Shown: positions 11,127-22,948, counted from the first letter of the stretch. The stretch: DNA of 64,000 nucleotides from Leptodactylus fallax (GCA_947044405.1 CAMRHE010000352.1:1083501-1147500), one strand, 5' to 3'. A program made the numbers and translations. Notes: generated from the letters alone by a model not told the origin.

Positions 11127-11404
11127 ATATCACATGTCTCACTATGTTTTTGTGCTTATATTCCAGCGACTTTGAAAAAAGGCCAAGGTTGTCCGAAACG
11201 TGTTATACTGTTGCATTTACCTTCACTGCTGTTGTATTAGACATTGTGAATTTTTGTATACATTGTTATACTACATTTATTGTGATTACCTGGACACTGC
11301 TGTAGCACTGTTGTTACACTTGAAATACTATGAATTTCTGAAGCACTGAATTAAAAAAGACTCCTTGCACTAGATTACTATACTGTATATGTTTTCCTGG
11401 GCTC

Positions 11405-12480
11405 ACACCATGACTACTTGCACCCTCATCCATGATTCTAGAGTATAGGATGCTGAAATACAAATCTGACATGGCATGCCAATTACAGAGCAAAGAGGGA
11501 GGCTAATTTCAGTATATTTTGCTTGAGTCACTATTATTTCTAACCATGGCATTTTACCTGCCTTTCTTGGGTCCCTGATAGACATATCTGGCAAGTTACT
11601 GAACAATTACAGAGCGACAAGGGGGACTTATTTAGGTAAATTAAGTACTCAGCAGTCCCTATTACAGCATTGCCTGATGTGTAACCCAGCTTTCCTGAGA
11701 GCCTGGAAATCAAATCTAGCAAGGTATGGCATAATTATGGAGAAAGGAGTGAGATTTATTTAGATATAGTATTTCACATGTTATGCTACCCAGCTTTTCT
11801 GGAACCCAGAAGGGCAAATTTGGCAAGCTTTGGGAGGAAGCAGGGGAATTTACTTAGGTATATTTAGCATTCAGCAATCCATACTACTGCATTATTTCGT
11901 ATATCAACCAACTTTCCTGTGACACTGAAAGGCAATCTGGTATGATATTGGAGCAATGAGGGAGAATTAATTATATATATTACATTACTATAAAGAGTAT
12001 TCAGCAATCCCTAATACAGCATTACCTGGTATGTAACCCAGCTTTCTCGGGGCCCTGAAAAGCATATCTGACATGATATGACACAATTAGTTGGCAAGGA
12101 ATAGAAGCTTCCCCAGAAACTAAAAGGCAAATTTATTAAGCTTTGGCATGATTTTGGAGCAAACGGGAATTTATTTGGTATAGCATCAGCAGTCCATACT
12201 ACTGCATTACCTGATATGCTACCTAGATTTCCCTCAACCCCTGGCAAGCCATGGAATGATTATAGGGCAAGGAGGTTTATGTAGGTAAATAAAGTATTTA
12301 GTATTCTCTCTTACAACTCCACATGCTATGTTCCCTAGCTTTCCCAGAAGCATGAAAGGCAAATCTGGCAAATTCTGCATTTTATTACTTCAAATATTAT
12401 TCAGCAGTTCCCTATTACAGTACTACCTGGTATGCTACCCATAATTCCTGGGAGCCTGAAAAGTTATGTCATACTATTTA
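11405..12480. repeat. Degenerate tandem satellite, unit about 100-130 bp
   Basis: A recurrent block (CCCAGCTTTCC, then a GCCTGAAA-like segment, GGCAAATCTGGCAAG, GGAATTTATTTAGGTATA, and TATTCAGCAGTCC) occurs about nine times. Its cores are near 11560, 11688, 11793, 11906, 12036, 12108, 12222, 12338 and 12437. Units have diverged strongly and carry indels. The CCCAGCTTTCCC core is shared with the 111-bp units at 9537-9840, so both arrays probably come from one satellite or one repeated element. Confidence 0.75.
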
Positions 12481-12654
12481 GTACACATACATATAGAATC
12501 AGGGAAACAGTGAGGTCTGGTATTCAGAATACCTACCAATTGGATGTTACTCATCTTTCCCAAGCACTCACTGTATTTCAAGATTTTCGCTTCACTAGCC
12601 AGACTGCTAGATTGAGTTTCAGGGGGTCTGGATGGAGAACTGGCCCTTAAGAAA

Positions 12655-14134
12655 GAAGGTCCTTGGTGCATGGAAACACAAGGGGTCATTCTATCTTGAG
12701 ACTATTGATCAGAGTAACTTGGGAACAGGCGGAAAGGCATACGCCTCTTAGGAATAGGTGGGAAGCCATGAGCTAAGGCATCCACCCCTACCGTTTTATC
12801 CCTTGGATTTAGGGAGAAAAATGGAGGAACTTTGTGATTCCCTTGAGAGGTGAACAGATCTACTTGGGAAACGCCCCATTTGTGGGTGATCTGCAAGAAG
12901 GCTTGATGCCCTAGATTCCATTCTCTTGGAATGACAACTTTCCCGCTGAGATAGTCAACTTTTTTACTTTTACTTTTTTACTTTTTTTTTCAGTACTTCC
13001 TGGAATATTTTTAGTTTTCTGAAGTTGGAAGACTCCTGGGCTACATCTAGAGACCAGCATCCCTTAAAAGGGTGATGAGCGATGTAGGCACCCCAGCCTC
13101 TATTGCTGTCATCTGCTGTAAGAGAGAGAGAGAAGGATTCAGATTCCATAAGACCCCTTTCTCCAAGTTCTTTGGAGATAGCCACCAGTTCAGGGCGGCT
13201 TTTACCTGAGGAATTAGGGCAGGTTTTTTTCTCTAGTGATAGGGGATTCCTGTCCCATGAGAATAGTATCAGGCATTGTAACCTTTGACAATAAGCTGGA
13301 TTCCAAGGAAAAGCTGGAATGCAAGCAGTCATGGAGCCTAGAACAGACATGACCTCAGGAGACAAAGTATTTTTTCTGGAACAAAGATATTTTCTGGCTA
13401 AGGGAGATCTACTCTCCTAGGGTAGAAAGGATGTTTGACTTCCTGAATCCAGGAGAATCCCCAGAAATTTATTGCTGGTAGAAGAAATTAGGTTGGATTT
13501 ATCATAGTTCATAATGCATCATAGATCCCAAAGGACCAGGCAAGTCTTTTCCATGTGCTTTTCAATGATATGAAGCAATTGGCCTATTATCAAAAGATCA
13601 TCCACAACAATGTTGATATCTTGCTGTCTGAGGAACGAGATAATCTAATATGATCTTCGTGAAGATCCAAAATGCTGAAATGATGACGAATGGAAGGAAG
13701 GAAAATTGATAAATTGAGAATCTCTTGGCCTTCAGGCAACTACAAACTGAAGGAACTTTTGATAGACTGGATGTATTGGGATATGATATATGCATCCTGG
13801 AGGTCCTATTGTTGTCATCATAAAATCTTTTCCTACAAGAGGAATTGTTGATCTGATGGACTCCATCATGAATCGATGGTATTTTGCAAACCAATTCAGG
13901 GGTTTCAGGTTGATGATGGTACTAAAGGGCCTGTCTGGTTTTCTTACTAGAAAAAGGCTTGATTAGTCAGGTACTGGAACAATCTGTAGAGAGAGCAATT
14001 TTTCTATGCTGTGATGCAGTTCCTGATGTAAGGCGGGATCTCTGGTGTTTGTCACCACAAACATGAACAGTAAGATGAAAACTCTATTTTCTTCCAGGAT
14101 AGCAATTAAACCCTCCCTGGGTCTTAAATGTGAT
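12655..14134 (-). pseudogene. DIRS-like retroelement remnant (RT and RNase H region)
   Basis: Minus-strand pieces in several frames resemble the polymerase of DIRS-type (tyrosine-recombinase) retroelements. Around 13890-13650 lies an RT fragment (PGCIYHIPIHPVYQKFLQF), in 13365-12970 the RNase H-like segment with LTADDSNRGWGAYIA and the preceding IPAFPWNPAY, and in 12950-12702 a further part with DYLSGKVVIPREWNL and VDLFTSQGNHKVP. Frameshifts and stops are frequent. It is interrupted at its upstream (right) side by the MITE at 14135. The recombinase itself is not visible. Confidence 0.75.
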
Positions 14135-14796
14135 TTAACCACTTCAGTACCGGGCCAATTTCTGGTCCAGGACCAGACACATTTTCAGGTTTTTTTTTTT
14201 GTATGTGCAGTTTTGAGGGCTGTAACATTTTTATCATATGCGTTATTCAACTAATTTCTGCATTTTTTTTCAGTGACACATTGGGATTTATTTTTATGTT
14301 TTTATTTTTGCATGTGTGTAAATTTTTACTCTCCATTACAGTAATTTTTATGGTGTCGTCGGGGGTGGGGCTATAACCTTTAATAAGGGAGTGTTGTTTA
14401 TTTTTTTTTACTTTTCTTTTTTTTTTTTTTTTTGTCCCCATAAGGTTATAATAGACCATTGGGGACATCTAATCACTTTTTTTGGGGGGGGGGGGGGGGG
14501 CTGATTTCCCCTGTAACTGGGGCTGGTACATTTAGCCCCAGTTGCAGGAGACATACAGCCTTCTGCCCAGTAGCTCTTACAGACGCAGATCACATGACCA
14601 TCGGGTCAGAGGGGAGCTTGCCTTCTCTCTGGGAGCTCCGGCTGAAGTTACAGCCCGCTCCCCATTTCAGCAGCTGCATGGGGAGCCGGTTGTAACTTGG
14701 ACATACCGGTAACTTGAACATACCGGTACGTCCTTGCAGAACTAGACAACCACGTTCCGAACGTATATACTCTATGGGCGGTGAGGAAGTGGTTAA
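14135..14796. mobile_element. TTAA-flanked MITE with AACCACTT ends
   Basis: The left end is TTAACCACTTCAGTACCG and the right end GAGGAAGTGGTTAA, both flanked by TTAA (14135-14138 and 14793-14796). The interior holds T- and G-homopolymers (T17 near 14415, G run near 14485) and an inverted pair around CCCAGTTGCAGG / CCTGTAACTGGGG. At 662 bp it has no coding capacity. It is inserted between DIRS-like and Penelope-like sequence. Confidence 0.82.
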
Positions 14797-14819
14797 ATAT
14801 GTTTCCTGTAAACTCTTTA

Positions 14820-15525
14820 AGCCTCAATCGTTAAGAGTTCAGGTGTACAATGAATTCACTTAAATTTGATGCAGTGTCCTTCCAGATGAATAATAGATTG
14901 TCAATGTACCTAGTGTACAAGACTATGTGGGTCAACCACCTGGGCTGCTGATAAATGAACATGTCCCCAAATCTGCCCATGTAAAGGTTGTCAAAACTAG
15001 AGGCAAATTTTGCAACCACAGCGGTACCTCTACACGGTTTATATATAATACCATCAAAAGATTTCTGATATAGTGAGATTAGTTGTTGAAAAACAGTATA
15101 AAGTGTCATTATGATTACCTTTACGATGTATTTCGGAGAATGTAGGTAGATTTAGGTTTTAAATGTAGTTGGTATGGGAACTGGAGTGTTTGGGAAATTC
15201 TGTAAACATTTTTCTAGATATGTGCCTTCTGTAGTGTTTTTAAAACTAACAGAATTGAACTTCTTACGCAAAGCAAAATGCCTTTTCAAGGTAAGTTTTA
15301 TGATAAAATTATTTAAATCCACAAATAAAGTGAATTCATCAATTTTGTCAGTTGGAAAAAAATTATAGACCTTTAAGTAGACTGGTTTCAGCTGGAGTCA
15401 ATGTATGGAGAGGTTTAAAATTTTCATGGTCTTGTTCCTTTTGGGAAAGGTACTTTTTTTTTTGTCTTTGTGGGGGATCTTCTTCCTCTAAGCCTCTTTT
15501 AGTTTTCTTATTTGGGCTTCTTTGT
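14820..15525 (-). pseudogene. Penelope-like reverse transcriptase fragment
   Basis: The minus-strand frame 15109-14831 contains GTAVVAKFASSFDNLYMGRF and TRYIDNLLFIWK. These correspond to the GTAMG.KFAPSYANLYMG and YIDDLFFIW motifs of Penelope/Neptune RTs, the second being the catalytic YIDD block with one Asp replaced by Asn. The sequence to 15525 is compatible with the upstream part of the same protein, broken by stops. No GIY-YIG endonuclease is visible. It is truncated by the Tc1 tip at 15526. Confidence 0.82.
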
Positions 15526-15724
15526 AGGTGACCAAATACTTATTTTCCATCATAATTTGCAAATAAATTCTTAAAAAATCAGACAATGTGATTTTCTGGA
15601 TTTGTTTTCTCATTTTGTCTCTCATAGTTGAGGTCTACCTATGATGACAATTACAGGCCTCTCATCTTTTTAAGTGGGAGAACTTGCACAATTGGTGGCT
15701 GACTAAATACTTTTTTCCCCACTG
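15526..15724 (-). mobile_element. Tc1 terminal-repeat fragment (same family as 37710-39286)
   Basis: About 200 bp matching the inverse complement of the left end of the 37710 element, from GTGACCAAATACTTATTTTC to CCCCACTG, followed by TA. Only one terminal repeat survives, and no transposase sequence. Confidence 0.92.
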
Positions 15725-15926
15725 TATGTGCTGTGCGGTTATGTAATTTATAGGCAAGCAAAGGGATGAATTCCTTGCATTTCACTGAAGTTGCAAAACC
15801 GACAAGGCACACCTACACATGTCTATTCGCTGCCTGCAGAGGTTGTAATTTCTGTTTGCAAAGATTCTGCAAGTTATTTCAAATCTAAGCAGCTATAAAT
15901 TACTCCAGTATTATCTGATATAGCTA

Positions 15927-18095
15927 AAATGTCTCGTCAGTGTCAGAACAGGCACAATACCTTCTGTTACATTTGTGGTGAGTAAACACTTAAGCCTCAA
16001 AGACGCACAATGACATCCTGGGCTCCTCACATCTGTTGTGCTGTTCTCTCAAGTCAATGCTGTTTGCTGTCCCAATGATATGTCTCAATGTCTCTGGTTT
16101 CTCTGCTAAGAATAAAAAATGCATTGAATATCCCAATCTGCATTCAGCTATGAGACCAGTGCCACATGATGACACCCTTCCAGTACCAAAGCCACCAGAG
16201 ACATGGAGCCTAGAGGAGGCAGCCGATGAAGATGTTGCAGTCCATAGGTCAGAGATGGGGAATGACGCTGATTCAGACTTTGAACCATGTATGTCTGGTG
16301 GGCCTCATCTGAATGACTTGGTCCGGGACTTACGTTTGTCAAAAGCAAATGCAGAGTTACTGGCTTCAAGACTTCAAGGCTGGCATTTGCTATTACCTGG
16401 TACAAAAGTTTCTGTCTTTCGAATCCGCCAAGATGACTTAACACAGTTTTTTGAACAAGTTGACAACCTGTGTTTCTGCACAGACATTGATGGGTTGTTC
16501 ACAGCTTTGGGTTGTGTGCATGAGCCGAATCAGTGGTGTCTCTTTATTGACACATCAGTGCTAAGTCTCAAGGTCGTCTTGTTACACAATGGTAACGTTC
16601 ATCCTTCAAAACCTGTTGGCTATACTGCACACATGAAAGATATATACGAGAACATGGAACTTTTGTTGAAACAGTACAGCAACTACAACTGGAACATCTG
16701 TGGAGATTTAAAAGTAGTGGCACTGCTGCTTCAATTGAAGCTCGGCTATACCAAGTACTGCTGTTTCTTTTGCGAATGGGACAGCCACGCTAAGCAGTCA
16801 CATTAGAGTAGAAGGAAGTGGCCAATCTGTAACCAGTTGACTCCCAGGCAGAAAAATGTTACACATAACATTGTGTAGCACTTGTGGACCCAGCAATTAT
16901 ATTTCTGCCTCCACTTCACATAAAACTCGGGCTGTTGAAAAATTTATTGAAAACAATGAACAAGGAAGCAGAAGGTTTTCATTATTTGAGACAAATGTTC
17001 CCAGGAATAACCGATGCCAAGATTAAGGAAGGCATTTTTGTCGGTCCACAAATCCGACACATCAAGAATGACAAGAACTTCAAAGAGCTGCTGGTGGGGC
17101 CTAAGAAAATTGCTTGGAAATCTTTCAAGGATGTTTCAGAGAATCTGTCAGGAATGTTGCTGCTTCTTTAAGGTTGCTGTGACAACAGTGGGAAGCTTCC
17201 TCTCCTGACCTTCAGGCCTTTTCAATCAGTGCCTGAGCAGACCTTTATAACCCCTCCTTGCTAAACTAAGATTGCTGGTAAAACTTGTAGTACTCCAATT
17301 TTATTGCTGTCCTTGCATTGTTCACATCTATACTGACCTCTGGCTAAGTTACTTGATTACTCTTTTGTCCTACCATTTTGTTCTGGCGTTTCTGATCGGT
17401 TTCGACTATTGGCTTTGTTTCCCTGATTTGTCTTCGTCTCATGATTTGGTTCCTTGTTGCCTTCTTCAGCTGCAGACCTGTGATTGATGACCATTCTTTG
17501 ATCTTTGCTCCTGTGAGTAGTGTGTGGTTCTGGTGTAGGCTTCTGCTGCAGTGCGTGTATTTGTGATACACTTTTTGTCCTGGTGACAATTCCGGCCTTA
17601 AGATTCAGCGAAAAGGCATCTCTTCTTGCGAGGAGCTCTGGTGACGGTGTCTGGGGCTGGTCTTGGCTCGCAGAGATGTACTGCCTTTAAAGTAGCATTT
17701 TCACTGCTCACAGTTGTCAGCCCATTTCTGGTGCTACTCTCCTGTATTTTAGTGCATGTCATTTTGGCCCTGCATTGGATTCCTAACACTATCAAGCACC
17801 AAACTACATAGAATTGGTTGACAACCTTCTTGAGACTTACAAAGTGATGAAGTGCAACAAGTCATTGAAAATTCATTTTTTGCATTCTCATTTAGATTTT
17901 TTCCCTGCAAATCTTGGTGCAGTTAGTGACGAACATGTTGAACGGTTTCACCAGGATATTGCCATGATGGAAAAGCGTCATCAAGGCTACTGGAATCCAT
18001 CAATGCTAGTTGACTATTGCTGTACACATAATACGGGATGAACCAGACATTGAGTACAAAAGAAAATCAGCAGCAAAACACTTTTCATTCATTTG
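15927..18095 (+). pseudogene. Cysteine-rich transposon-type gene, copy A (decayed, interrupted)
   Basis: Homologous to copy B at 29036-30857. Recognisable blocks are the start (MSRQCQNRHNTFCYICG), a 256-codon open frame at 16036-16806 (HLNDLVRDLRLSKANAELLA, CFCTDIDGLF, QWCLFIDTS, YCCFFCEWDSH), then 16884-17171 (LPPLHIKLGLLKNLLKTMNK, FPGITDAKIKEGIFVGPQI) and 17814-18041 (SLKIHFLHSHLDFFPANLG, VSDEHVERFHQDIAMMEKR). A block between the N-terminal cysteines and 16036 is lost, stops occur at 15969 and 16804, and about 640 bp of foreign DNA sits at 17168-17805. The protein family is common in transposon-derived genes of insects, cnidarians and vertebrates. I cannot assign its superfamily or catalytic residues. 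Confidence 0.8.
17168..17805. mobile_element. Foreign insertion inside copy A
   Basis: Alignment with copy B shows that coding homology stops near 17168 (after the block ending SGMLLLL) and resumes near 17806 at ELVDNLLETYKVMKC. The roughly 640 bp between them has no counterpart in copy B and no transposase. A stretch beginning TGTGACAACAGTGGGAAG could be the start of a solo LTR, but I could not fix both ends or a target duplication. Confidence 0.55.
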
Positions 18096-18099
18096 AACA

Positions 18100-18640
18100 A
18101 ATTCTGCTGGTAACATTTAAATGCTTCAATCACTAACACTTAATCTCATGTTTCTCAAAATTTCTACGTTATACAGACTATCCGAAATTATATTTCTGCT
18201 TAGCTTGAATGGGTTTATCATAATCACCTGAAATTTTCAAGGAAGCAAAACTTTTGTAAAAATTTGATTATGTTATGTTAATTTTTAACCTTAGCATTTT
18301 TACCTCAAGACCAATTGACCTTAGCTGGGTGGGTTATTTTAACCAGCACTGCCATTTTGTTATATGTCTATTGATCTGATGAAGGGGTTGTGTCTATCAT
18401 ACCCTGAAATGCATTCTTTGACATGAAATAAATGAACAAATGATATATCGCCTGACAATCCTTTCCAAACGAATATACCTTGAGGGGCGCGGAGCTAGGT
18501 TGTTTTCATCTGAGCTGTAGAGCTCACATTTCAACTTGCTAACACACAGCCTAGGAGACCCCAAGAGCAGTTTCCCAGTGAACGCTGTCTCCTCAATATT
18601 GATGCTGCTATAGTACTGGTGTCTCCACACAACTAATCCA
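18100..18640. other. 3' flank of copy A and unassigned sequence
   Basis: The text around 18370-18450 (TCTGATGAAGGGGTTGTGTC, CCTGAAATGCATTC, AAATAAATGAAC) resembles the terminal region of Penelope/Neptune elements in frogs. No coding region is supported. Confidence 0.35.
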
Positions 18641-18650
18641 GGTGAGAACC

Positions 18651-19780
18651 CTACCATAAGGGCTTTCGTTGGATCATGCAAAACCGCAAAAAATTATTAA
18701 TAGGTTCCTTACAGGGGCTTGTTTCTGTTTCTTTCTCCTTTTCTTCTAGAGTATCAGATGAGAGGGACCATAGAGAAGATTTGACTCCCTGCTGGAATAG
18801 CGTTTTAATGATAAGTGAATTGAAGGCTTTAAGAACTTTTTCTGTGCAGTGTTGACGCAGCTGCTTTTTGGAAGTTGATGGTAATCTTGAGGACACACGC
18901 GAGTTAGAGACTTGCCCTTTTATTTGTGAGATCCATCCCGGTCTCCCTATAAAACATAGGTTGACAGGGATGAATAAAGGTCCTAATGCGACCAACCACA
19001 AAAAACACCCCCTTACCAGACTTACCGGGTTGGGGATAGCACTATGTTCCACAGAATCAGATTGCGTGGGAGCAGGAGTAGCAGCAGCAGAATCACCATT
19101 GTCATGCATAAAGAACACAACAGGCTTATCCAAAGGACCTGGGAACAGGGCAGACATATAAACCTTGACGCGGGGACCCAATGGGGCCTGCTTCAATGAG
19201 AAGCCACTTTCTCTCCTTCCAACAACCTGGCCAATCCTGATGATTTCTTCCCCCATGCATGTATAATTCATTGGTGATTGTAGGAAGATCCTCAGCGCAG
19301 AGAAAACTGCCCCCTTTTGGCTTCCTATGAGTGACTTCCGGTCTACAACAGCGGAAGTCCAAGGAGAGATGGAGTCGAACACATCGTGTTCCATTGGGCT
19401 AAAGAAGAAGGTGCGTGCCTCGGAAGACAGCCTCGCGCACTGGAATGCATCATTATAGGTGGCTGAGCTGTAGAGAGAGCCAGATAGTAGTGAGAGACAG
19501 GGGGAGAAGTCATGCGACTGGGGAGAAAGGGTGGCTTAACTGACTCCCAGCGTTGCAGAAGGGTCAGAGGGAGTGTATCCATTTGCAGCAGGGGGAAAGA
19601 AACTACTAAATACGAGCAATTCCACTGTGGAAGCTTGAATTTCAGCTAGCTCAGTCCAGCACCTTTCTGCACATACCCTAATAGGGACAGGAAATCACTG
19701 GGTATTGAGAGGAGGAGTTCCCTACTAAACCTTTGTTTCTTGCCCCTATAGGGTCATAGGGTAATCCTCCTGTGGTATTG
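18651..19780 (-). other. Long minus-strand open frames, possibly a DIRS-like ORF1
   Basis: A 247-codon frame (19394-18651) and two shorter overlapping frames upstream (19582-19343 and 19362-19126) suggest a once-coding region. I recognise no domain: there is a basic, serine-rich tail and a hydrophobic stretch (CFLWLVALGPLFIPVNLCFI). Near 19680-19765 lies CCCTAATAGGGACAGG / CCCCTATAGGGTCATAGGG, which resembles frog DIRS termini. Orientation and order match the DIRS-like polymerase at 12655-14134, so this may be the 5' part of one element split by later insertions. That is inference. Confidence 0.35.
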
Positions 19781-20049
19781 TCATGAATGATGACTGGGGA
19801 AAAAATATGTTTTAATATTTAGCAGTCCCACATAGGTGTACGCAATAGTTTAATCGCCTTGATAAGACAATGCACTACTTGTGTAGGGCAGTGTATTTTG
19901 CCTGCCTTCTACAATTCTATTCAATAGGCAGCCTACTAAACTCTGCGTACAATCGTGGGGACAGAGGAAGCCCCTTCCCTCTAATCCTCAGATGGTGGGC
20001 TCAATCTTAACATGTAGAAAACGGAGTTCATTATCTTTCTCCCACTTCA

Positions 20050-20335
20050 CACAGCTCTCTTACCTGACTCATAGAGATGGCACCTCTGCCGGCGCGTGCA
20101 CAGGACGAAGGTGCCTCTGACACCTGCGCAGTAGAGATGGAGTGCCATCTCTACTGCGCATATGTCGGAGGCACCTCTGGCCTGCACCCGCACACCGGCA
20201 GAGTCAAAGAAGAGGAGGAGCCGTCCCAAAGAGGAAGACATGTAAGTATGATGGGGTGGAGACAGAACATCATCGGATTATCAGAAAGTGTACCTGGGGC
20301 GGTCACATGACCGCCCTGGCAATCTAGGTAATTAT
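20050..20335. repeat. Foldback repeat
   Basis: ATGGCACCTCTGCCGG and AGGTGCCTCTGACACCTGCG (20085-20130) are mirrored by CTGCGCATATGTCGGAGGCA and CCGGCAGAGTC (20155-20205). The core AGAGATGGAGTGCCATCTCT is itself palindromic. A second short pair, GGTCACATGACCGCC, lies at 20300-20315. It resembles a small MITE, though ends and target duplication are not clear. Confidence 0.6.
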
Positions 20336-20449
20336 ACATTTTTTTATAAACTAAGTAAATTAGAAGTTAGGCGGGGGGAGGGGGTTTAGTTTAGGGGTTA
20401 ATTTTTATTTTATCCCTGACTACTCCTTTAATGATGCCACATACTTAAC

Positions 20450-21228
20450 CCATTCCCGCAAGTCCGTTTCCTTGGGGTAACCTTTAATTTTGCCTTATTC
20501 TTCAAGCCTCACATCCAAGCACTCAACACCTCCTACTGCCTCCATCTTTACCCCTGAAACTATAAAAATGTTGGTCCATGTCCTCATCATTTCCCGCTTT
20601 ATACTACTGTAACACCCTTCTCTACGGCCTTTCAATCCCCTTCAGTCTACCCTCAACTCCACTGCTCACTTAATTCATCTCTTCCCCTCTCAGGATCTTC
20701 CTTTCACTGGTTCCCCTCTACTCTCCCAGCGAATACGCCAATGCTGACATACAAAGCCATCCGCAACCTGTCCCTTCCATACATCTCTGACCTAATCTCC
20801 CGCTATCTACCCATATGTAATCTCCGATCCTCTCAAGACTGCCTTCTTCACTCTGATCTTATCCACTCCTCACACAAAACTTTTTCCATGCATAATTTAT
20901 ACTTTGGAGCTCGCTTCCACAATATATAAGGCTGTTCCCCAATTCACAACCTTCAAGAGGACCCTGAAGATTCATCTTTTCAGGAAAGCCTTCAATAATC
21001 CTGCTAACACTCACACCACCACATCAACAGCTTCTACTCTCATCTGCAGTCTTTATTCCCCTTCCCTCATAGATTGTAAACCCTTGTGGGTAGTACCCTC
21101 TATCCCACTGTACCAGTTGGTCACTATGTGAATATTTTACTTGCTTTATGTATTTTGTATGTAAAACCTCAAATGTAAAGCACCATGGAATTAATGGTGC
21201 TCTAAAATAAATAATAATACTAATGTTA
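20450..21228 (+). pseudogene. L2-type LINE 3' end
   Basis: The C-terminal part of an L2 LINE polyprotein in several frames: LGVTFNFAL.FKPHIQ at 20470-20515 is the post-RT motif, and MLTYKAIRNLSLPYISDLISRY (20741 on) is the following conserved segment. Next come FKRTLKIHLFRKAF (20955-21000) and the typical 3' untranslated region (TAGATTGTAAACCCTTGTGG, AAAGCACCATGGAATTAATGG) ending in an (ATA/AAT)-rich tail near 21228. Related 3' ends are at 49070-49370 and 56960-57297. It is 5'-truncated and dead. Confidence 0.88.
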
Positions 21229-22031
21229 GGATCTGTGATCTGATCCTGATGGCTACTGTCAAGTGTCAACACATACCCTGTATGGCAAGGGCTCAGCTGT
21301 TCAGACTGTTCCATACTGGAGTAGTGCACACATACATGAGGCAAACTGCAAAATTATTCAAGGACTTCTTATATTGCCAAATGATCCTTTTAAAGGGGTT
21401 ATCCATCAAAAAACACAGGTGAGGCAGCAGTGACTATACATTTAATCACCTACTCTATCACTAGGTCCAAACCCTCCAGTTCATTTGTTCTGCATGGTCT
21501 TTGTTAATAAGAGTTTGAGTGAAGCAGTGGTCACACGAACTCTTGAATGGAACCATAGGGCATCTGCATAACCACTGCTCCATCCAAACTCCTCCTCACT
21601 ACAATTGACAAGTGAGGAAGAAAAATGGGCTCAGGGCTTCTGTTGAAGTGATCAGTGGGGGTTCCCACTGTCCTGTGGACATGTGATAAATGTAGCTCGG
21701 GAGATGTTGCCTCTTTAATTCTGCTGAAGGCTGATGCATAATGAGGCAGAAAGTTTGGTCTCACTAGGCCTCAATGCCAATCAAAAAACAATGCATAGAT
21801 AGCATTACATGAAACAGGTGTAAACTTCACAAATAAATATTAGTATTGCAAATCAGAGGAGATACCAATCCCTTCATACAAATCATTCTTCTCCTTCTGA
21901 TAATTGTAATTGTTAGATGGAAGATGAGGAATGTAAAGGAAATGATACTGAATGGGACCCTCAGAATGAGGTAAATGAGACACTGGTCTTATGGACAGTG
22001 ACATGACAGGGATGTGAACAGCATGCAATAC
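21229..22031. other. Intronic sequence, with a possible T2 MITE end
   Basis: TTTTAAAGGGGTTATCCATC near 21390 looks like a T2-type MITE left end, but no matching right end was found. Otherwise AT-rich ZMYND8 intron without gene signal. Confidence 0.4.
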
Positions 22032-22106
22032 CTTTCACAGCCTGCCGTGTCTGGTATCTCGTCCCTTGTGGAGACTGTGACGGCGCAGGTGTACTTGGCT
22101 GCTGCT

Positions 22107-22138
<32 letters not shown>

Positions 22139-22421
22139 TGTCTCTGAACTTTCTGCATGTGCCATTTCTGGGATGAGGTCTGAAACTTACTGGAAGAATT
22201 CCACACCACTCTCTGCACAGTGGGGACTGTCTCCTTTGGGAGCAGCGGTCTCTGCTTCTTCACTGGGCTGCCGGTAGCTGCTGTTAGAGTACTTGCAGCT
22301 GATGCTGAACTTGTAGTCACTGTTACCCCTACTGCAGGAGCAGCCTGGGATGCAGACCGGGTCATGATGGGGGTCTCAACTGTTGCCTGGCTGCTGGCAT
22401 TGACTACAGGTGGTGATTTTA
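22032..22421 (-). CDS. ZMYND8: ZMYND8 exon (129 complete codons, with polyglutamine tract)
   Basis: Encodes the low-complexity region after the acidic segment: SPPVVNASSQATVETPIMTR, then TGSPVKKQRPLLPKE, VQRVVWNSSSKFQTSSQKWH, a run of 14 glutamines (CAG/CAA mixed, 22100-22141) and GTRYQTRQAVK. These blocks are diagnostic of ZMYND8. The acceptor is TTTTGCACAG ending at 22422 and the donor is AAAG|GTATTG at 22032/22031. The exon begins with two bases and ends with one, in phase with both neighbours. The glutamine run is slightly longer than I recall for the mammalian protein. Confidence 0.97.
22100..22141 (-). repeat. Coding CAG/CAA trinucleotide repeat
   Basis: Fourteen consecutive glutamine codons in ZMYND8, made of a block of CAG, a block of CAA and a block of CAG. 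The interruption by CAA limits slippage. Confidence 0.9.
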
Positions 22422-22948
22422 CTGTGCAAAAAAAAGAATAAAATATTATATTGTTGGTAAAAAAAAAATAAAAATAATACAATATAATGCAAAGCAGTAT
22501 ACTATATCGTAAGGTACAGCATAAAGTGGAGAGCAGCTTAGTATACAGAATACAGTACACTGTAGTGCAATAGAGACTATAGTACAGTAAAATGTAGTTC
22601 ACCATAGTTTAGGAGTTGAGCAAAATGTTAATGTCGTGTAGTATACCGTGGTATAACATAATTTACTACAAGTAAAATATAAAATACAGCACGTTGCAAT
22701 ATAATATAGTGTGTGTAGGAGTGTAGTACTATAGTAAAGTATAGGTGAGTTATATTGTTATAGTATAGAAACTTAAAGTACAGTAAATTAATGTATACTG
22801 TAGGATATTAAAATACTGTATAGTAAAGCTGGATGTAGCATTGCAGTACCCTGCGTTATAGGACACTATTATAGTAATAGTGTAGCCTATACAAACATGC
22901 ATTACAGCTTTCCTATATTATTTACTTCGTATACATAGCAACACATAC
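22422..22948. other. ZMYND8: ZMYND8 intron (527 bp)
   Basis: Intron between exons 23462-22949 and 22421-22032. It is a cryptically simple, AT-rich sequence with repeated TAGTATA / ACAGTA words and no transposon end. Confidence 0.85.

Noticed and set aside
11055..11305. Frames rich in Ile-Tyr repeats
   Set aside because: Translation of a (TA)n microsatellite.
22014..22277. Plus-strand frame with Ala/Val runs
   Set aside because: Antisense of the ZMYND8 glutamine repeat exon.
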